Notes: generated by a model not told the origin, from the sequence alone. A stretch of 23,538 nt of DNA from Streptosporangiaceae bacterium (GCA_030042885.1 JASHYW010000495.1:1-23538), one strand, 5' to 3'; counted from the first letter of the stretch, positions 7,445-16,305 are shown. Made by a program: numbers and translations.

Positions 7445-10400
7445 TCAGTAAGTCGCTGGTTCATGCGGCGCAGCGGCCTTGTTGGCAAGGGTTTCGGCGC
7501 GCTGGATCAGGGGGGTGCAGCCCAGCCGGGTGCCGATCGCCTTTGCCTCTCCGGCCGCGGCAGCGGCACCGGCAGCGTCGCCTGCGCGGGCGAGGTAGTC
7601 GGCCTGGTCGAGCAACCCTTGGGCGAGGTGGTAGGAGCTTGCTGCCGTGCGGAGGGCCGCGATCGCACTCGCGAAACCCGGCCCGGCGTCGCCTTCACCG
7701 GCCCTTGCCTGCGCCCTGGCACGAACCAGGTCACGCTCGGCCCGAAGGATCCGGGGCAGCTGGTCCTCCGGGTACCCGTCGAGCAGCGCGACGAGCTCAG
7801 CACACGCCGCGCTGTCGCCCAGGCCATACGCCATGCGGCTCGCCAGCGGCCAGGCCCAGCGGACCGTATCGTGGCGAATGCCGAGGGTGGCGCCCGCGTC
7901 GCCGAGCACCCTCCGGCAGTGCGCCAGAGCGTCGGCCGGCCGGCCGAGGGCAGCCGATGCGAAAGCCTCGAGGGTGCCAACCCACGCCTGGTCCTGGGCG
8001 TTCTCGCTCGAGCGCCAGTCCGGGAGCCAGCCCAGCACGGCGTTTGCCCGCTCGCTGTCGCCACGCAGGCAGGCCACCAATCCTCCGAAATACAGCACAT
8101 ATTTGTCGTCGGCGAGCCCGTCCTGCTGGACCGCGGTCGAAAGGACCTTGTCGACGTCGTCCCATTCGCCGAGCTCGAGCAGGGCCGTCATCAGGTTCAA
8201 GATGGACAGGCCGAGGAGCCGTCGATCGCCGATACGACGGGCGTGTCCGGCCGCTGCCCGTGCCGCCTCCGCGGCCGCACCCGGGTCGAAGCCGCCAAGT
8301 GCATCGGACAGGTTGGTGAGCGCCCAGCCAAGCCTTCCGACATCTCCGGCGCGCTCGGCGAAACGGGCGGCCTCGGTGTAACAGGAGGCTGCCTCCGCCG
8401 TCCTGTTGGCGCGGGCATGCGTAATCCCCCGCGTGATGAACAGGTGAGCCTGGAGCGCAGGATCGACCTGGAGAGCCTGACCCATGGCCAGTGCCTCGGA
8501 CGCCAGACGCTCCGCCTCGGGACTGCCGTCGAGGATCTCCACGCTGGCGATCGTCCTGAGCGCCGCGACCGTGTCGCCGTCACGGACCGGCTGGAGCACG
8601 GCGAGTGCCTCAGTGAGCTGGGCTCGGGCCTCTGCGATGCGGCCGGCTAGGCCCAGCGCGCGTCCGGCGATGGTCCGGGCCCGGGCCGCCCCGCGAACGT
8701 CGCCGTGGTCGAGGTAGCACCGGCCGGCGGCCTCGGCGTGCTCGATGGTGCTCTGGAAGTCGGCATTGACCAGGTCGGCGCGCGCCGCCCGCTCCCACAG
8801 GTCGGCCGCACGCATGGCCTGTCCGCCTGCGTCCTGGGTCAGTTCCGGCTCGGCACGACGAGCGGTGATAAGTTCGGCGGCGCTGGCATAGCTCGCCGCC
8901 GCCCGCCCGGGCGCCCCGGCACGCTCGGCGCGCTCGGCCGCCCGGACCAGCATGGCGAGGGCCTGCTCCCGGATCGTCTCTGTGTCTGCGTCGCCCGCCC
9001 CGGCGGCGAGTGCGTCCAGGTAGTGGCGGGCGACGATCTCGGAGACCTCCTCGCCGCCGTGGGGGAACGTCTCCCGGAGGTAGGCCGCGACGGCAAGGTG
9101 GCGGCCCTTGCGCTCGCGCCGGGAGAGTGTCTCGTAGGCGACCTCGCGGAGGAGCTCGTGGGAGAAGCGGCAGCCGGCGCGCTCGGGTGACAGCGGCTCG
9201 GAATAGGCCGCAAGGACGTCCCGGCGCACCAAGTCGACAAGACTGTCATGGACTTCGTTGGCGGGCCGGCCGGAGAGGGCGACGAGGGCGGCTTCGCTGA
9301 AGGTCGTCCCGAGCACGGCGGCGATACCGACGAGGCGGCGGGTCACCGGCCCGAAGGCGTCCAGGCGGGATGCGAGGAGCCCGTGCAGGGTTTCGGGGAC
9401 GGACAGGTCACTCAGCTCGCCGACGAGCCGGTAGCCCTCACCGGTTTTCGCCACCGTGCCGGAGTCGAGCAGGGAACGGATCGTCTCGATGGCAAACAGG
9501 GGGATGCCTTCGGCTCGGGCTGTGAGCGAGTCCAGCGCTTCGCCGGGCAGCGCGGGCACCAGGCCCTCGACGAGGCGGTGCATGGCCGCGGGCTCGAGTG
9601 GCTCCAGGAACAGGGCCGTGCGGTTGCGGCCCAAGCCGAAGCCCGGCCGACGCTCGCCGAGCTCGGGACGGGCCAGCACGAGCACGTAGACCGCCAGGTC
9701 ACGCGTCCAGTCGACCAGGTGGTCCACGAAGTCCAGAAGGTCGGTGTCGGCATTTTCAGCATCTTCTATGACAAGGACCACCGGAGCGGATCGGGCCAGG
9801 CACTCCAGAAATATCCGCCAGCCGGCGAACAGCTGCTCTCTCGGCAGGTTCGGCTGCTCCGAGCCGTACTGGACGCCAAGAAGGCGGGAGAGCCGCGCGC
9901 CGACGTAGTCCCGTTCGGGCTCGGGGACGAACCGCACCAGGCCCTCGGTGAACTTGGCGGCGGCTATATCGGCGTGTTCGTCCTCGGCAATGCCCAGCCG
10001 GTGGCGGACGATCTCGGCCAGTGCCCAAAAGGCGATGCCGTCGCCGTAGGATAGACAACGGCCGGTGTGCCACAAGACGGTGCCGGCGATGCCGTCGAGG
10101 TACTTCTCCAGTTCCCAGGACAGCCGGGACTTCCCGACGCCGGGCGGCCCCGAGACCACGACAAGGCGGGGGCCCTTCCGCTCTACGCACGCGTGGAACA
10201 GGTCCTTCAGGGTCCGAAGCTCCACCTCCCGGCCCATCAGCGGCGCTTCCAGGCCGGAGGCGTGCCTGCGCCCTCCCACCCCGGAGAACACCCTGGTTGC
10301 CACGAAGACCTGCTCGGGCTTCGCCTTGCCCTTCAGGGACTGACGGCCCGCGTCCTCGAAAGAAATGGCGCTGTCGGAAAGGCGCCTGGTAGCCGCATCG

Positions 10401-11044
10401 ACGTAGCAGCGCCCCGGCGGGGCGGCCGCCTGGAGGCGGGCGGCCGTGTTCACCCGGTCGCCGATGACCAGGCCCTTATCGGCGCTCTCGCCGGTCGCCA
10501 CCTTGCCGGTCGCTACCCCCACCCGGGCTTGGAGGCCGACGGCAAGTCCCTGGCCGTAGGCGGCGATCGCCGACAGGAGGTCCAAACCCGCCCTGACGGC
10601 GCGCTCGGCGTCGTCCTCTTTGGCCACAGGAACTCCCCAGACGGCCATGACGGCATCACCGATGAACTTCTCCACCACGCCCCCGTACCGGGAAATGACC
10701 GCCCGGGACAGGTCGAAGTACCCCGACAGCAGCTCCCTTACCTCTTCCGCTTCCCGTGACTCAGCCAGCGGGGTGAATCCGACGAGGTCGCAGAACAGAA
10801 CCGAGACATACCGCAGCTCGGCGGTCAGGCTCGGCCCCTCGGCGGTCAGATCCGCCTCGGCAGGCGCAGACGGCGGCACGGGGGCGATCGCGAGCCCCGC
10901 GGGGGCCCCGCAGTTCCCGCAGAAACGTTTGCCTGTGGTCAATCCGGCACCGCAAGCCGAGCAGACCGTGGCCAGGGGTGCGCCGCAGTCCTCGCAGAAC
11001 CGCTTGCCGTCCGGGGTCTCGCCCTTACACGCTGGGCAGCGCAT
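7445..11044 (-). CDS. Class III nucleotide cyclase with zinc ribbons, AAA ATPase and TPR-like repeats
   Basis: 1199 residues; ATG at 11044 preceded by GGAGG at eight bases. Residues 3-45 carry two CxxC...CxxC zinc ribbons (C3, C6, C17, C20; C28, C31, C42, C45). The class III cyclase domain spans about 76-253 with all key residues: metal-binding D86 in VLFCDLVGFT and D130 in KFIGDAVMAVWG, purine-specifying K126 and D196, transition-state N199 and R203 in GDRVNTAARLQ. The K/D pair predicts ATP, hence cAMP, as substrate. A Walker A, GPPGVGKS, lies at 299-306, and a Walker B-like VVLVIEDAEN follows. From about residue 690 to the end the protein is alpha-helical and alanine-rich in TPR fashion. 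The layout is that of soluble adenylyl-cyclase-like/STAND signalling proteins. A decayed Crp-type gene lies downstream and a decayed second cyclase upstream. Confidence 0.93.
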   Translation of the reverse strand: MRCPACKGETPDGKRFCEDCGAPLATVCSACGAGLTTGKRFCGNCGAPAGLAIAPVPPSAPAEADLTAEGPSLTAELRYVSVLFCDLVGFTPLAESREAEEVRELLSGYFDLSRAVISRYGGVVEKFIGDAVMAVWGVPVAKEDDAERAVRAGLDLLSAIAAYGQGLAVGLQARVGVATGKVATGESADKGLVIGDRVNTAARLQAAAPPGRCYVDAATRRLSDSAISFEDAGRQSLKGKAKPEQVFVATRVFSGVGGRRHASGLEAPLMGREVELRTLKDLFHACVERKGPRLVVVSGPPGVGKSRLSWELEKYLDGIAGTVLWHTGRCLSYGDGIAFWALAEIVRHRLGIAEDEHADIAAAKFTEGLVRFVPEPERDYVGARLSRLLGVQYGSEQPNLPREQLFAGWRIFLECLARSAPVVLVIEDAENADTDLLDFVDHLVDWTRDLAVYVLVLARPELGERRPGFGLGRNRTALFLEPLEPAAMHRLVEGLVPALPGEALDSLTARAEGIPLFAIETIRSLLDSGTVAKTGEGYRLVGELSDLSVPETLHGLLASRLDAFGPVTRRLVGIAAVLGTTFSEAALVALSGRPANEVHDSLVDLVRRDVLAAYSEPLSPERAGCRFSHELLREVAYETLSRRERKGRHLAVAAYLRETFPHGGEEVSEIVARHYLDALAAGAGDADTETIREQALAMLVRAAERAERAGAPGRAAASYASAAELITARRAEPELTQDAGGQAMRAADLWERAARADLVNADFQSTIEHAEAAGRCYLDHGDVRGAARARTIAGRALGLAGRIAEARAQLTEALAVLQPVRDGDTVAALRTIASVEILDGSPEAERLASEALAMGQALQVDPALQAHLFITRGITHARANRTAEAASCYTEAARFAERAGDVGRLGWALTNLSDALGGFDPGAAAEAARAAAGHARRIGDRRLLGLSILNLMTALLELGEWDDVDKVLSTAVQQDGLADDKYVLYFGGLVACLRGDSERANAVLGWLPDWRSSENAQDQAWVGTLEAFASAALGRPADALAHCRRVLGDAGATLGIRHDTVRWAWPLASRMAYGLGDSAACAELVALLDGYPEDQLPRILRAERDLVRARAQARAGEGDAGPGFASAIAALRTAASSYHLAQGLLDQADYLARAGDAAGAAAAAGEAKAIGTRLGCTPLIQRAETLANKAAAPHEPATY

Positions 11045-11056
11045 GCCAGGGACCTC

Positions 11057-11543
11057 CTACCGCCTGCCGCTGGGCGTTGGTGTGGCCGCCGGCACACCCC
11101 AGGCAAACGCCAGGAAGGTGGCCGCTGACGTTGATCGAGACCCGAACCGCTCGCCGAGGAACTGGTTGATGGTGGGCCTCATAGCGGTGCACCTCGGCCA
11201 GCGCGACCTGGAAAAGGCGATCGACAACCTGGTGAAATTCCCTCCGGCCCCCGCTCCTGCGCCAGGTCGCTGGACCGCGCCATGTCGCAAAGCAGCACGT
11301 TCACCTGCTTGCGCTCACCCTCGATGGCAATCCGGGCAGCCTGGATCTGCTCGCTGATGTGCCGCAGGGTTAAACTCGCCGGCGCCGGGGCCGCGGTCAC
11401 CGCGCGCCCGCGATCAGGACAGAACCAGGCCCCGGCAAGGGCACGGTGCCATAGTCGACGCACAAAATGCCCAGATGCAGGCTGCAATGCGAATGGAAGC
11501 GCGCCCCATCTGGGTTCTCGTGCCTACAGTGAGGGCACCGCAC
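11057..11543 (-). pseudogene. Second class III cyclase, frameshifted N-terminal remnant
   Basis: Reading from a GTG at 11543, one frame gives a zinc ribbon beginning VRCPHCRHENPDGARF, with the second cysteine pair eroded (SHCSLHLGILCVDYG). A frameshift near 11435 leads to LTLRHISEQIQAARIAIEGE and RKQVNVLLCDMARSSDLAQE, the family start EGERKQVTVLFxDxxGS. A further shift is needed for FHQVVDRLFQVALAEVHRYE, and another for TINQFLGERFGS, where intact relatives have the second metal site, NQFLGDGFMALFG. Both metal-site motifs are damaged or cut. Everything beyond is missing. The TAG ending the last frame (11057-11059) overlaps the leader of the intact cyclase gene. This is a different subfamily from its intact neighbour, so it looks like a decayed paralogue and not a recent tandem copy. 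Confidence 0.7.
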
Positions 11544-11697
11544 CGGCGATCACCCCCGGGCCGGTCCAACAGAGAATCAAGCCTGATACGCACCTCAGTG
11601 CGCTTCTCGAGGTCGCCGCGACGACAGAAGTATCATACTTCCGCTGCGCGTTTTGAAGAGATTGGCGGTCTCGGCGTTCACCGACGGCCACGCCCAG
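11544..11697. promoter_or_regulatory. Short gap with a perfect GAAGTAT-c-ATACTTC palindrome
   Basis: The palindrome lies at 11627-11641, with 7-base arms and a 1-base centre. It is upstream of the broken second cyclase on the - strand and may be an operator left from that gene. No coding motif was seen in the gap. Confidence 0.4.
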
Positions 11698-13106
11698 GGA
11701 GATGGTGTATGAGATGACCACCTCGCGATCGGTTTCTATTTAAGCACCAATGGCATCGATTGTCACGCCAGTCTCACTGGTTTCTGTGGTTGTTATGGAC
11801 TTGCGGCAGGCGGCGAGGATTTCCGGTCCCATATAGCGGCGGGCTTCGGTCCATTCGTCGTTCTGCTCGGCAAGAACGGCGCCGACAAGGCGGATGATGG
11901 CATCCCGGCCCGGGAAGATGCCGACCACATCGGTTCGCCGGCGTACCTCTTTATTCAGGCGCTCCTGGGGATTATTGCTCCACACCTGCCGCCAGATCTC
12001 GCGGGGGAAGGCGGTGAAGGCCAGGATGTCGTCGCGGGCCTCGTCGAGGTGGGCGGCGGCCTGCGGGAACTTCGCCTCGAGCGCGGTGACGACCTGGGCG
12101 TGCTGGGCGCGGACAGAGGCGGCGCCGGGCTGCTCGAAGATGGTCCGCACCAGGGTGGACACCCACGGCTGGGCGGACTTCGGCACCCGGGTGAGCAGGT
12201 TGCGATGGTAATGGGTTCTGCAGCGCTGCCAGGTGGCGCCGGGCAGCACAGCGGCGATAGCGTCGCGCAGGCCCTGGTGACAGTCGGAGGTGACGAGCTG
12301 CACGCCGGACAGGCCGCGAGCGACCAGGCCGCGCAGGAACGCCAGCCAGCCCGCGCCGTCCTCGGACGAGGCGATGTCGATGCCGAGGATCTCCCGCTTG
12401 CCATCGGCGTTGACGCCGGTGGCGATCAGGGCATGCACGTTCACCGTCCGGCCGCCCTCCCGGACCTTCTGGGTGAGCGCGTCTATCCACAAGAACGTGT
12501 ACGGCCCGGCGTCCAGCGGCCGGGCCCGGAAGCCCTCCACCATCTGGTCCAGATCGGCGGCCATGAGGCTGACCTGCGACTTCGACAGGCCCGTCACCCC
12601 GAGTGAGGCAGCGAGCTTCTCCACCCGCCGGGTCGAGACCCCCAGCAGGCAGCTGGTCGCGACCACCGAGGCCAGGGCCCGCCCGGCGCGCCGCCGGTGC
12701 TCCAGGAACGCCGGGAAGTACGAGCCCTCCCTCAGCTTCGGGATCGCCAGCTCGATCGTCCCGGCCCGGGTGTCCCACTCCCGGCGCCGGTACCCGTTAC
12801 GGGAGTTCACCCGCTCGGGCGTGACCTCCCCGTACCCGGCGTTGCAACGGACCTCCACGTCAGCGTCCATCATCCGCTGCGCGAAGCCCTTGACCATCTC
12901 CCGCAGCAAATCCGGGCTCGCCGACTCCAGCGTCTCCTCGAACCGCGCGCCAGGAACCGGCACAATGTCACCTGCGGCCACTTCGTTCTCCTTCGTCTCG
13001 TCGTGAGCACTTCGAAGGATCACGAGGTGGCCGTCTCAGGTCACGCCGACACGCCCAGAACCGGCCCACCAGTCACAACCGGATCAGCTACCACATACAC
13101 CACTCC
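11698..13106 (-). mobile_element. IS256-family insertion sequence
   Basis: The transposase gene is flanked by imperfect terminal inverted repeats: GGAGATGGTGTATGAGATG at about 11698-11716, and at the other end, read on the - strand from about 13106, GGAGTGGTGTATGTGGTAG. They share TGGTGTATG and differ by one inserted base and several substitutions. I did not find a convincing target duplication immediately outside. The ends are therefore approximate. Confidence 0.6.
11740..12981 (-). CDS. IS256-family transposase
   Basis: About 413 residues from the GTG at 12981, which has AAGGAG six bases upstream; an ATG at 13023 would add 14 residues but has no good ribosome site. It is a full-length DDE mutator-type transposase. 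Motifs in order: NSRNGYRRREWDTRAGTIEL and IPKLREGSYFPAF in the N-terminal region, the first catalytic Asp in TFLWIDALTQKVREGG, the second in LVTSDCHQGLRDAI, the C/H-containing insert WQRCRTHYHRNLL, and the catalytic Glu in NNPQERLNKEVRRR followed by VVGIFPGRDAIIRL. No frameshift or stop interrupts it, so it is probably active. It inserted between the broken cyclase and an IS1380 remnant, and shows that the region is a landing site for transposons. Confidence 0.93.
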   Translation of the reverse strand: MAAGDIVPVPGARFEETLESASPDLLREMVKGFAQRMMDADVEVRCNAGYGEVTPERVNSRNGYRRREWDTRAGTIELAIPKLREGSYFPAFLEHRRRAGRALASVVATSCLLGVSTRRVEKLAASLGVTGLSKSQVSLMAADLDQMVEGFRARPLDAGPYTFLWIDALTQKVREGGRTVNVHALIATGVNADGKREILGIDIASSEDGAGWLAFLRGLVARGLSGVQLVTSDCHQGLRDAIAAVLPGATWQRCRTHYHRNLLTRVPKSAQPWVSTLVRTIFEQPGAASVRAQHAQVVTALEAKFPQAAAHLDEARDDILAFTAFPREIWRQVWSNNPQERLNKEVRRRTDVVGIFPGRDAIIRLVGAVLAEQNDEWTEARRYMGPEILAACRKSITTTETSETGVTIDAIGA

Positions 13107-13572
13107 CGTGGACGTGAACTCACCGACGCACCTCAGGGCCTCGTTAGGAGTGGCTGACTCAAGCAACCCGGCCTGAGATCCAGTCCTAAGGCAAGCTGTG
13201 GGAGAGACGAGGCAGTTCTCGCACCAGGTCCGTGCCCTCCTTGAACTGGCGCAGAGCCGTGTGTCTTCCTGTGCCCTCACAGACTTGTGCGCCGAGCTCA
13301 GCGCCGGACCAGCGAGTCTGCTCTGGTATGTAGTCCTCGCTCAGCCCGGACGCGGCGATCCGCGCCGACGAGCGAGTCTGAGCCTCGATCCACCGGCCAG
13401 TTTTGGTAGGTGGTTTCCCGTCCGATTTTCTGTACGAGGAGTTTTACCAGACCAGTCCGGGCGTGGCTTCCTGCCGCTCACCTGTTCTGCGGCTTGTCCG
13501 GGGTTCCTGGCTCGGGGGGCGGGTTCGGGTGGCCGGTGCGGCCGTGGCGGGTGCGGACCGATCCGGGCTGGT
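13107..13572. other. Non-coding stretch between two insertion sequences
   Basis: About 465 bases. A GCGAGTCTG element occurs twice (around 13312 and 13371). Open frames are present, but none has a recognisable domain. Probably decayed mobile or host DNA. Confidence 0.35.
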
Positions 13573-13915
13573 CAGGCCGCTGTAAAACGCCGAGCCAGCC
13601 GGACGATGACCGTCCCGGTGCACCCGCAGTCCCGCGCGGTTCCGATGGCGCGGGCGGCCAGGCTGGCCGCGCCGCGGGCGGAGGGCGTTGCCGCCGCTCA
13701 GCCGGGGTGGCGGCGATCACTGGCGCCGGCAGCGGCGTGCTCACCGTTGCGGCCAGCGCGTTCAGCCCTCCGGACCAGCAGCGATTTCCCCTGGATCTTC
13801 GTGTGCCCGAACCTGGCGCCCTGCTTTTGGTGCCCGTAGACCCGTTTTTGCAGCGAGTCGATGTCAATGAACGCCAGCGTGCCCGCACCGGGCAGCAGCG
13901 CCGCCCGGCACCAGC
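13573..13915 (-). pseudogene. IS1380-family transposase remnant
   Basis: The first frame reads LPGAGTLAFIDIDSLQKRVY then GHQKQGARFGHTKIQGKSLL, the typical start of the IS1380 catalytic domain with a catalytic Asp in FIDID. At 13767-13784 one extra base shifts the frame; after it comes GLNALAATVSTPLPAPVIAA. A further extra C follows shortly after, and the conserved segment around a second Asp appears only as GSAFYSG in a third frame. There are at least three frame shifts; the N-terminus and the whole C-terminal half are missing. The family is recognised from this motif order. It is an inactive fragment next to a piece of a host gene on the opposite strand. Confidence 0.65.
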
Positions 13916-13973
13916 CCTCGGCCGGCAACTGGCGCCAGGTCACCGGCCAGTAAGCCGTCGATCCCAGCGTTCC

Positions 13974-14161
13974 GTGTGGGTCTTCGAAGGTACCGGCCTG
14001 CACGATGGGTCGGTCGTTCCCGGGGTGATCGCGTCGGACGTGGACCACTTCTACGCGGGGATGGCGTTCCCGCCAACGTGCAGATCTTCACCCACTCGCC
14101 TATCAATGCCAGCCTGGGCCAGGCCGACCTCGGCGCCTTCTACTCTGACATGAGCTACTAG
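13974..14161 (+). pseudogene. C-terminal-region fragment of a possible surface/secreted protein
   Basis: One frame reads VWVFEGTGLHDGSVVPGVIA then SDVDHFYAGMAFPP. After a frame shift near 14070 the reading continues as VPANVQIFTHSPINASLGQA and DLGAFYSDMSY, ending at TAG (14159-14161). The pattern (WVFxGTGLxDG...VPG...D, then FTHSPxN...ADMxYYTD) resembles proteins with an N,N-dimethylformamidase beta-subunit-like domain; this is a recollection, not a search result. In such proteins the sequence would continue past the Tyr, and TD-L is indeed encoded just after the stop. The IS1380 remnant starts about 60 bases upstream, which suggests insertion into this gene. Confidence 0.35.
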
Positions 14162-14189
14162 ACCGATCTGACATGAGAGGGTACGGGAC

Positions 14190-15260
14190 TTGGTGCCTAC
14201 CCGGCCGCGGATCAGCGTGGTGCTGCCCGTCCATGGCGTTGAACAGTACCTGGCCGAGTGCCTCGGCTCGGTGCTGGCCCAGCCCGGCGCCGAGGTCGAG
14301 GTGATCGCCATTGACGATGCGTCTCCCGATGGTTGCGGCAGGATACTAGCCGCCTGCGCAAGGCTGGACCCGCGCCTGCGAGTGGTCCGCCTGGAGCGCA
14401 ATGGCGGCCCGGGCAACGCGCGGAACATCGGCCTGGAATTGGCCGTCGGGGACTATGTCTGGTTTATCGACAGCGACGACGTCGTGACGGGCGGGGCAGT
14501 TGAGGCGATCATCCGCCGTCTCGGCCGCGAGTTCCCCGACGTGCTGCTGATCGGCTACGAGGACCTGCTTCCGGACGGCAGGACGCAGCCGAGCTTCGGC
14601 CGGGCGCTGCTGCGGGCCGCGCCGCCAGGGTCGTTCACGCTGGCGCAGCAGCCGCAGCTGATTAACCTGGCTATGACCGCCTGGAGCAAGGTGATCAGGC
14701 GCGCCTTCCTGGTGAATCTTGGCGTACCGTTCCGGTCAGGCATCCACGAGGACGTCCCGGTAACCTGCGCCGCCCTGTTGGCAGCGCGCCGGATCAGCAC
14801 GCTGGACCGGGTCTGCTACCGCTACCGGCGGGCCAGGCCCGGATCGTTCATGGCCACCACGAGCAGCGATAACATAGCCATCTTCGATGCCTACCGGCAG
14901 GTCTTTGATTTCCTTTCGAAACGCGAAGCCGCCGGTGGCGCAGCCATTCCCGGCGTGCGGGCGGCGCTGTTCGAGCGCGCGATCTGGCACTACAGCACAG
15001 TGCTGCAGGCGGGCGGTATCGGCATCGGCCCGATCGGCCGCAGCGGGCTAGTTCCGCGCCGTGACCGCAGGGGCTTCTTCGCGCGCATGCACGAGGACTT
15101 CGTGCGCTACGTCCCGCCCGGCTACCGTCATCCGCCCGGCGCTCGTGGTGCCAAGTTCCGCCTGGTCGAGCGCAACGCCTACTGGACATATGAGCTGCTC
15201 GAGCCGCCGAACCGGGCGCGGGTCGCGCTGCGTCGTGTCGCCTCGCGCGAGCCGCGGTAG
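14190..15260 (+). CDS. Family 2 glycosyltransferase
   Basis: 356 residues from a TTG at 14190, eight bases after GAGAGGG; a GTG at 14193 is an equally possible start. It has a GT-A fold with RISVVLPVHGVEQYLAECLG at the N-terminus, the nucleotide-binding IAIDDASPDGCG, the NGGPGNARNIGLE segment and the metal-binding DxD in VWFIDSDDVV. The IHEDVPVTCAALLAARRIST segment contains the ED pair that usually carries the catalytic base. A C-terminal region of about 130 residues is basic and less conserved. It transfers a sugar from a nucleotide-sugar donor to a growing glycan on the inner face of the membrane. It is convergent with the other three glycan genes, and its stop is 187 bases from theirs. Confidence 0.9.
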   Translation: MVPTRPRISVVLPVHGVEQYLAECLGSVLAQPGAEVEVIAIDDASPDGCGRILAACARLDPRLRVVRLERNGGPGNARNIGLELAVGDYVWFIDSDDVVTGGAVEAIIRRLGREFPDVLLIGYEDLLPDGRTQPSFGRALLRAAPPGSFTLAQQPQLINLAMTAWSKVIRRAFLVNLGVPFRSGIHEDVPVTCAALLAARRISTLDRVCYRYRRARPGSFMATTSSDNIAIFDAYRQVFDFLSKREAAGGAAIPGVRAALFERAIWHYSTVLQAGGIGIGPIGRSGLVPRRDRRGFFARMHEDFVRYVPPGYRHPPGARGAKFRLVERNAYWTYELLEPPNRARVALRRVASREPR

Positions 15261-15402
15261 TGTTCTGAGCGCTGAGGCGCACCCGTCGGCAAGGTGCGGC
15301 GAGCACGCCGGACTGGGCTCTCCCCGGGACTTGAATCGTTCGCCTGATCCAGGCCAGGTGGCCGGGCGCTGGCTGATCGGGCGCCCCGTCGGCCCGCAGG
15401 TT

Positions 15403-15416
15403 TGGCGGGCTCGCCA
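15403..15416. terminator. Weak hairpin between convergent glycosyltransferase genes
   Basis: TGGCG (15403-15407) pairs with CGCCA (15412-15416) around a 4-base loop. It lies between two convergent stops (15260 and 15448), where a bidirectional terminator would be expected. No T-tract is seen and the stem is short, so the call is tentative. Confidence 0.3.
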
Positions 15417-15447
15417 GCCTCGGTGCGCCTAGCCGATGGCGGGGCCG

Positions 15448-16305
15448 TCAGATCACCGGCGGGCGGCCGGCCCGGGTCATACGCCATACGGTGCGGATGG
15501 AGATTGGGTGCCGCGGGCCCCGATCCATCCGCCAGCCCTCGGCGAAACCGGATAGCCAGGCCCTCAGCGCGCTGGCCGACCGCTCTCTGACGGCCGTCAT
15601 CGCCAGCCAGTCCATCAGGTACGCCCAGGCCAGCGGCCACGGCAGGTTCCTGCGCGCCAAGAGCACGCGATTCCGCCCGTCCAGCCGGTACCACGTCGCG
15701 TGCCGTGCGTTAGGCACAGCGGGATGGCACATCCGGGCAGCCGCGTCATACTCAAGCCGGTAGCCCAGCTCAAGCAGCCGCCAGGACAGGTCTGTCTCCT
15801 CATGCGCGTAGAAAAACTGATCGGGCAGCCCGCCAGCCTCAAGGTAGGCCGAGCGCCTGATCGCACACCCGCAGCCGACGAACGTCGTCACCGGCGACGA
15901 CCGGCCAGGGTCACCGGCCCGCAGCCGCGGCACGTACCACCGCGCAGTCGCACCGCCTGCAGGATCTATCACGCGGAACGAGATTACGGCGAGCTTGGGA
16001 TCGGCCGCGAACCGGTCGGCGACATGCTGCCCGAGGCCCGCGTCGAGATACCAGCCATCATCGTCAAGGAATAGGATCACGTCACCGGAGCAGGCATCGA
16101 CGCCAGCGTTGCGGCCAGCCGCAACTCCCACGTTCTCCCGCAGCCGGATCGTCGTCACCTCGTCCGGCAGCGGCGGCACATCCACACCGTTGCCCACGAC
16201 CACCAGTTCGGCGCCGTCGCCGCGCAGCGCACCGGTGCTCTGGATTGCCCGTTCAAGCTCAGCTGGGCGGTCGCCCATCGTCAGGATCACGCAGGACAGC
16301 TTCAC
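15448..16305 (-). CDS. Family 2 glycosyltransferase, rhamnosyltransferase-like
   Basis: About 285 residues from the GTG at 16305, which follows AAGGAGG by five bases. It overlaps the stop of the upstream gene as GTGA, so translation is coupled. N-terminal KLSCVILTMGDRPAELERAI is the nucleotide-sugar site, followed by LRENVGVAAGRNAGVD and the metal motif VILFLDDDGWYLD. VTTFVGCGCAIRRSAYLEAG and FFYAHEETDLSWRLLELGYR follow; the HEETDLSWRL segment matches the D/E-D-x-D/E-x-x-x-R pattern of GT2 rhamnosyl- and galactofuranosyltransferases. RNRVLLARRNLPWPLAW near the C-terminus matches the same group. It probably acts on a lipid-linked acceptor with the adjacent phosphotransferase. Confidence 0.88.
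   Translation of the reverse strand: MKLSCVILTMGDRPAELERAIQSTGALRGDGAELVVVGNGVDVPPLPDEVTTIRLRENVGVAAGRNAGVDACSGDVILFLDDDGWYLDAGLGQHVADRFAADPKLAVISFRVIDPAGGATARWYVPRLRAGDPGRSSPVTTFVGCGCAIRRSAYLEAGGLPDQFFYAHEETDLSWRLLELGYRLEYDAAARMCHPAVPNARHATWYRLDGRNRVLLARRNLPWPLAWAYLMDWLAMTAVRERSASALRAWLSGFAEGWRMDRGPRHPISIRTVWRMTRAGRPPVI

Noticed and set aside
9248..10054. 268-codon + strand frame antisense to the cyclase
   Set aside because: No motif; codon usage and composition follow from the opposite-strand cyclase gene.
13198..13839. 213-codon + strand frame
   Set aside because: Antisense to the IS1380 remnant over much of its length, and no family resemblance in the rest.
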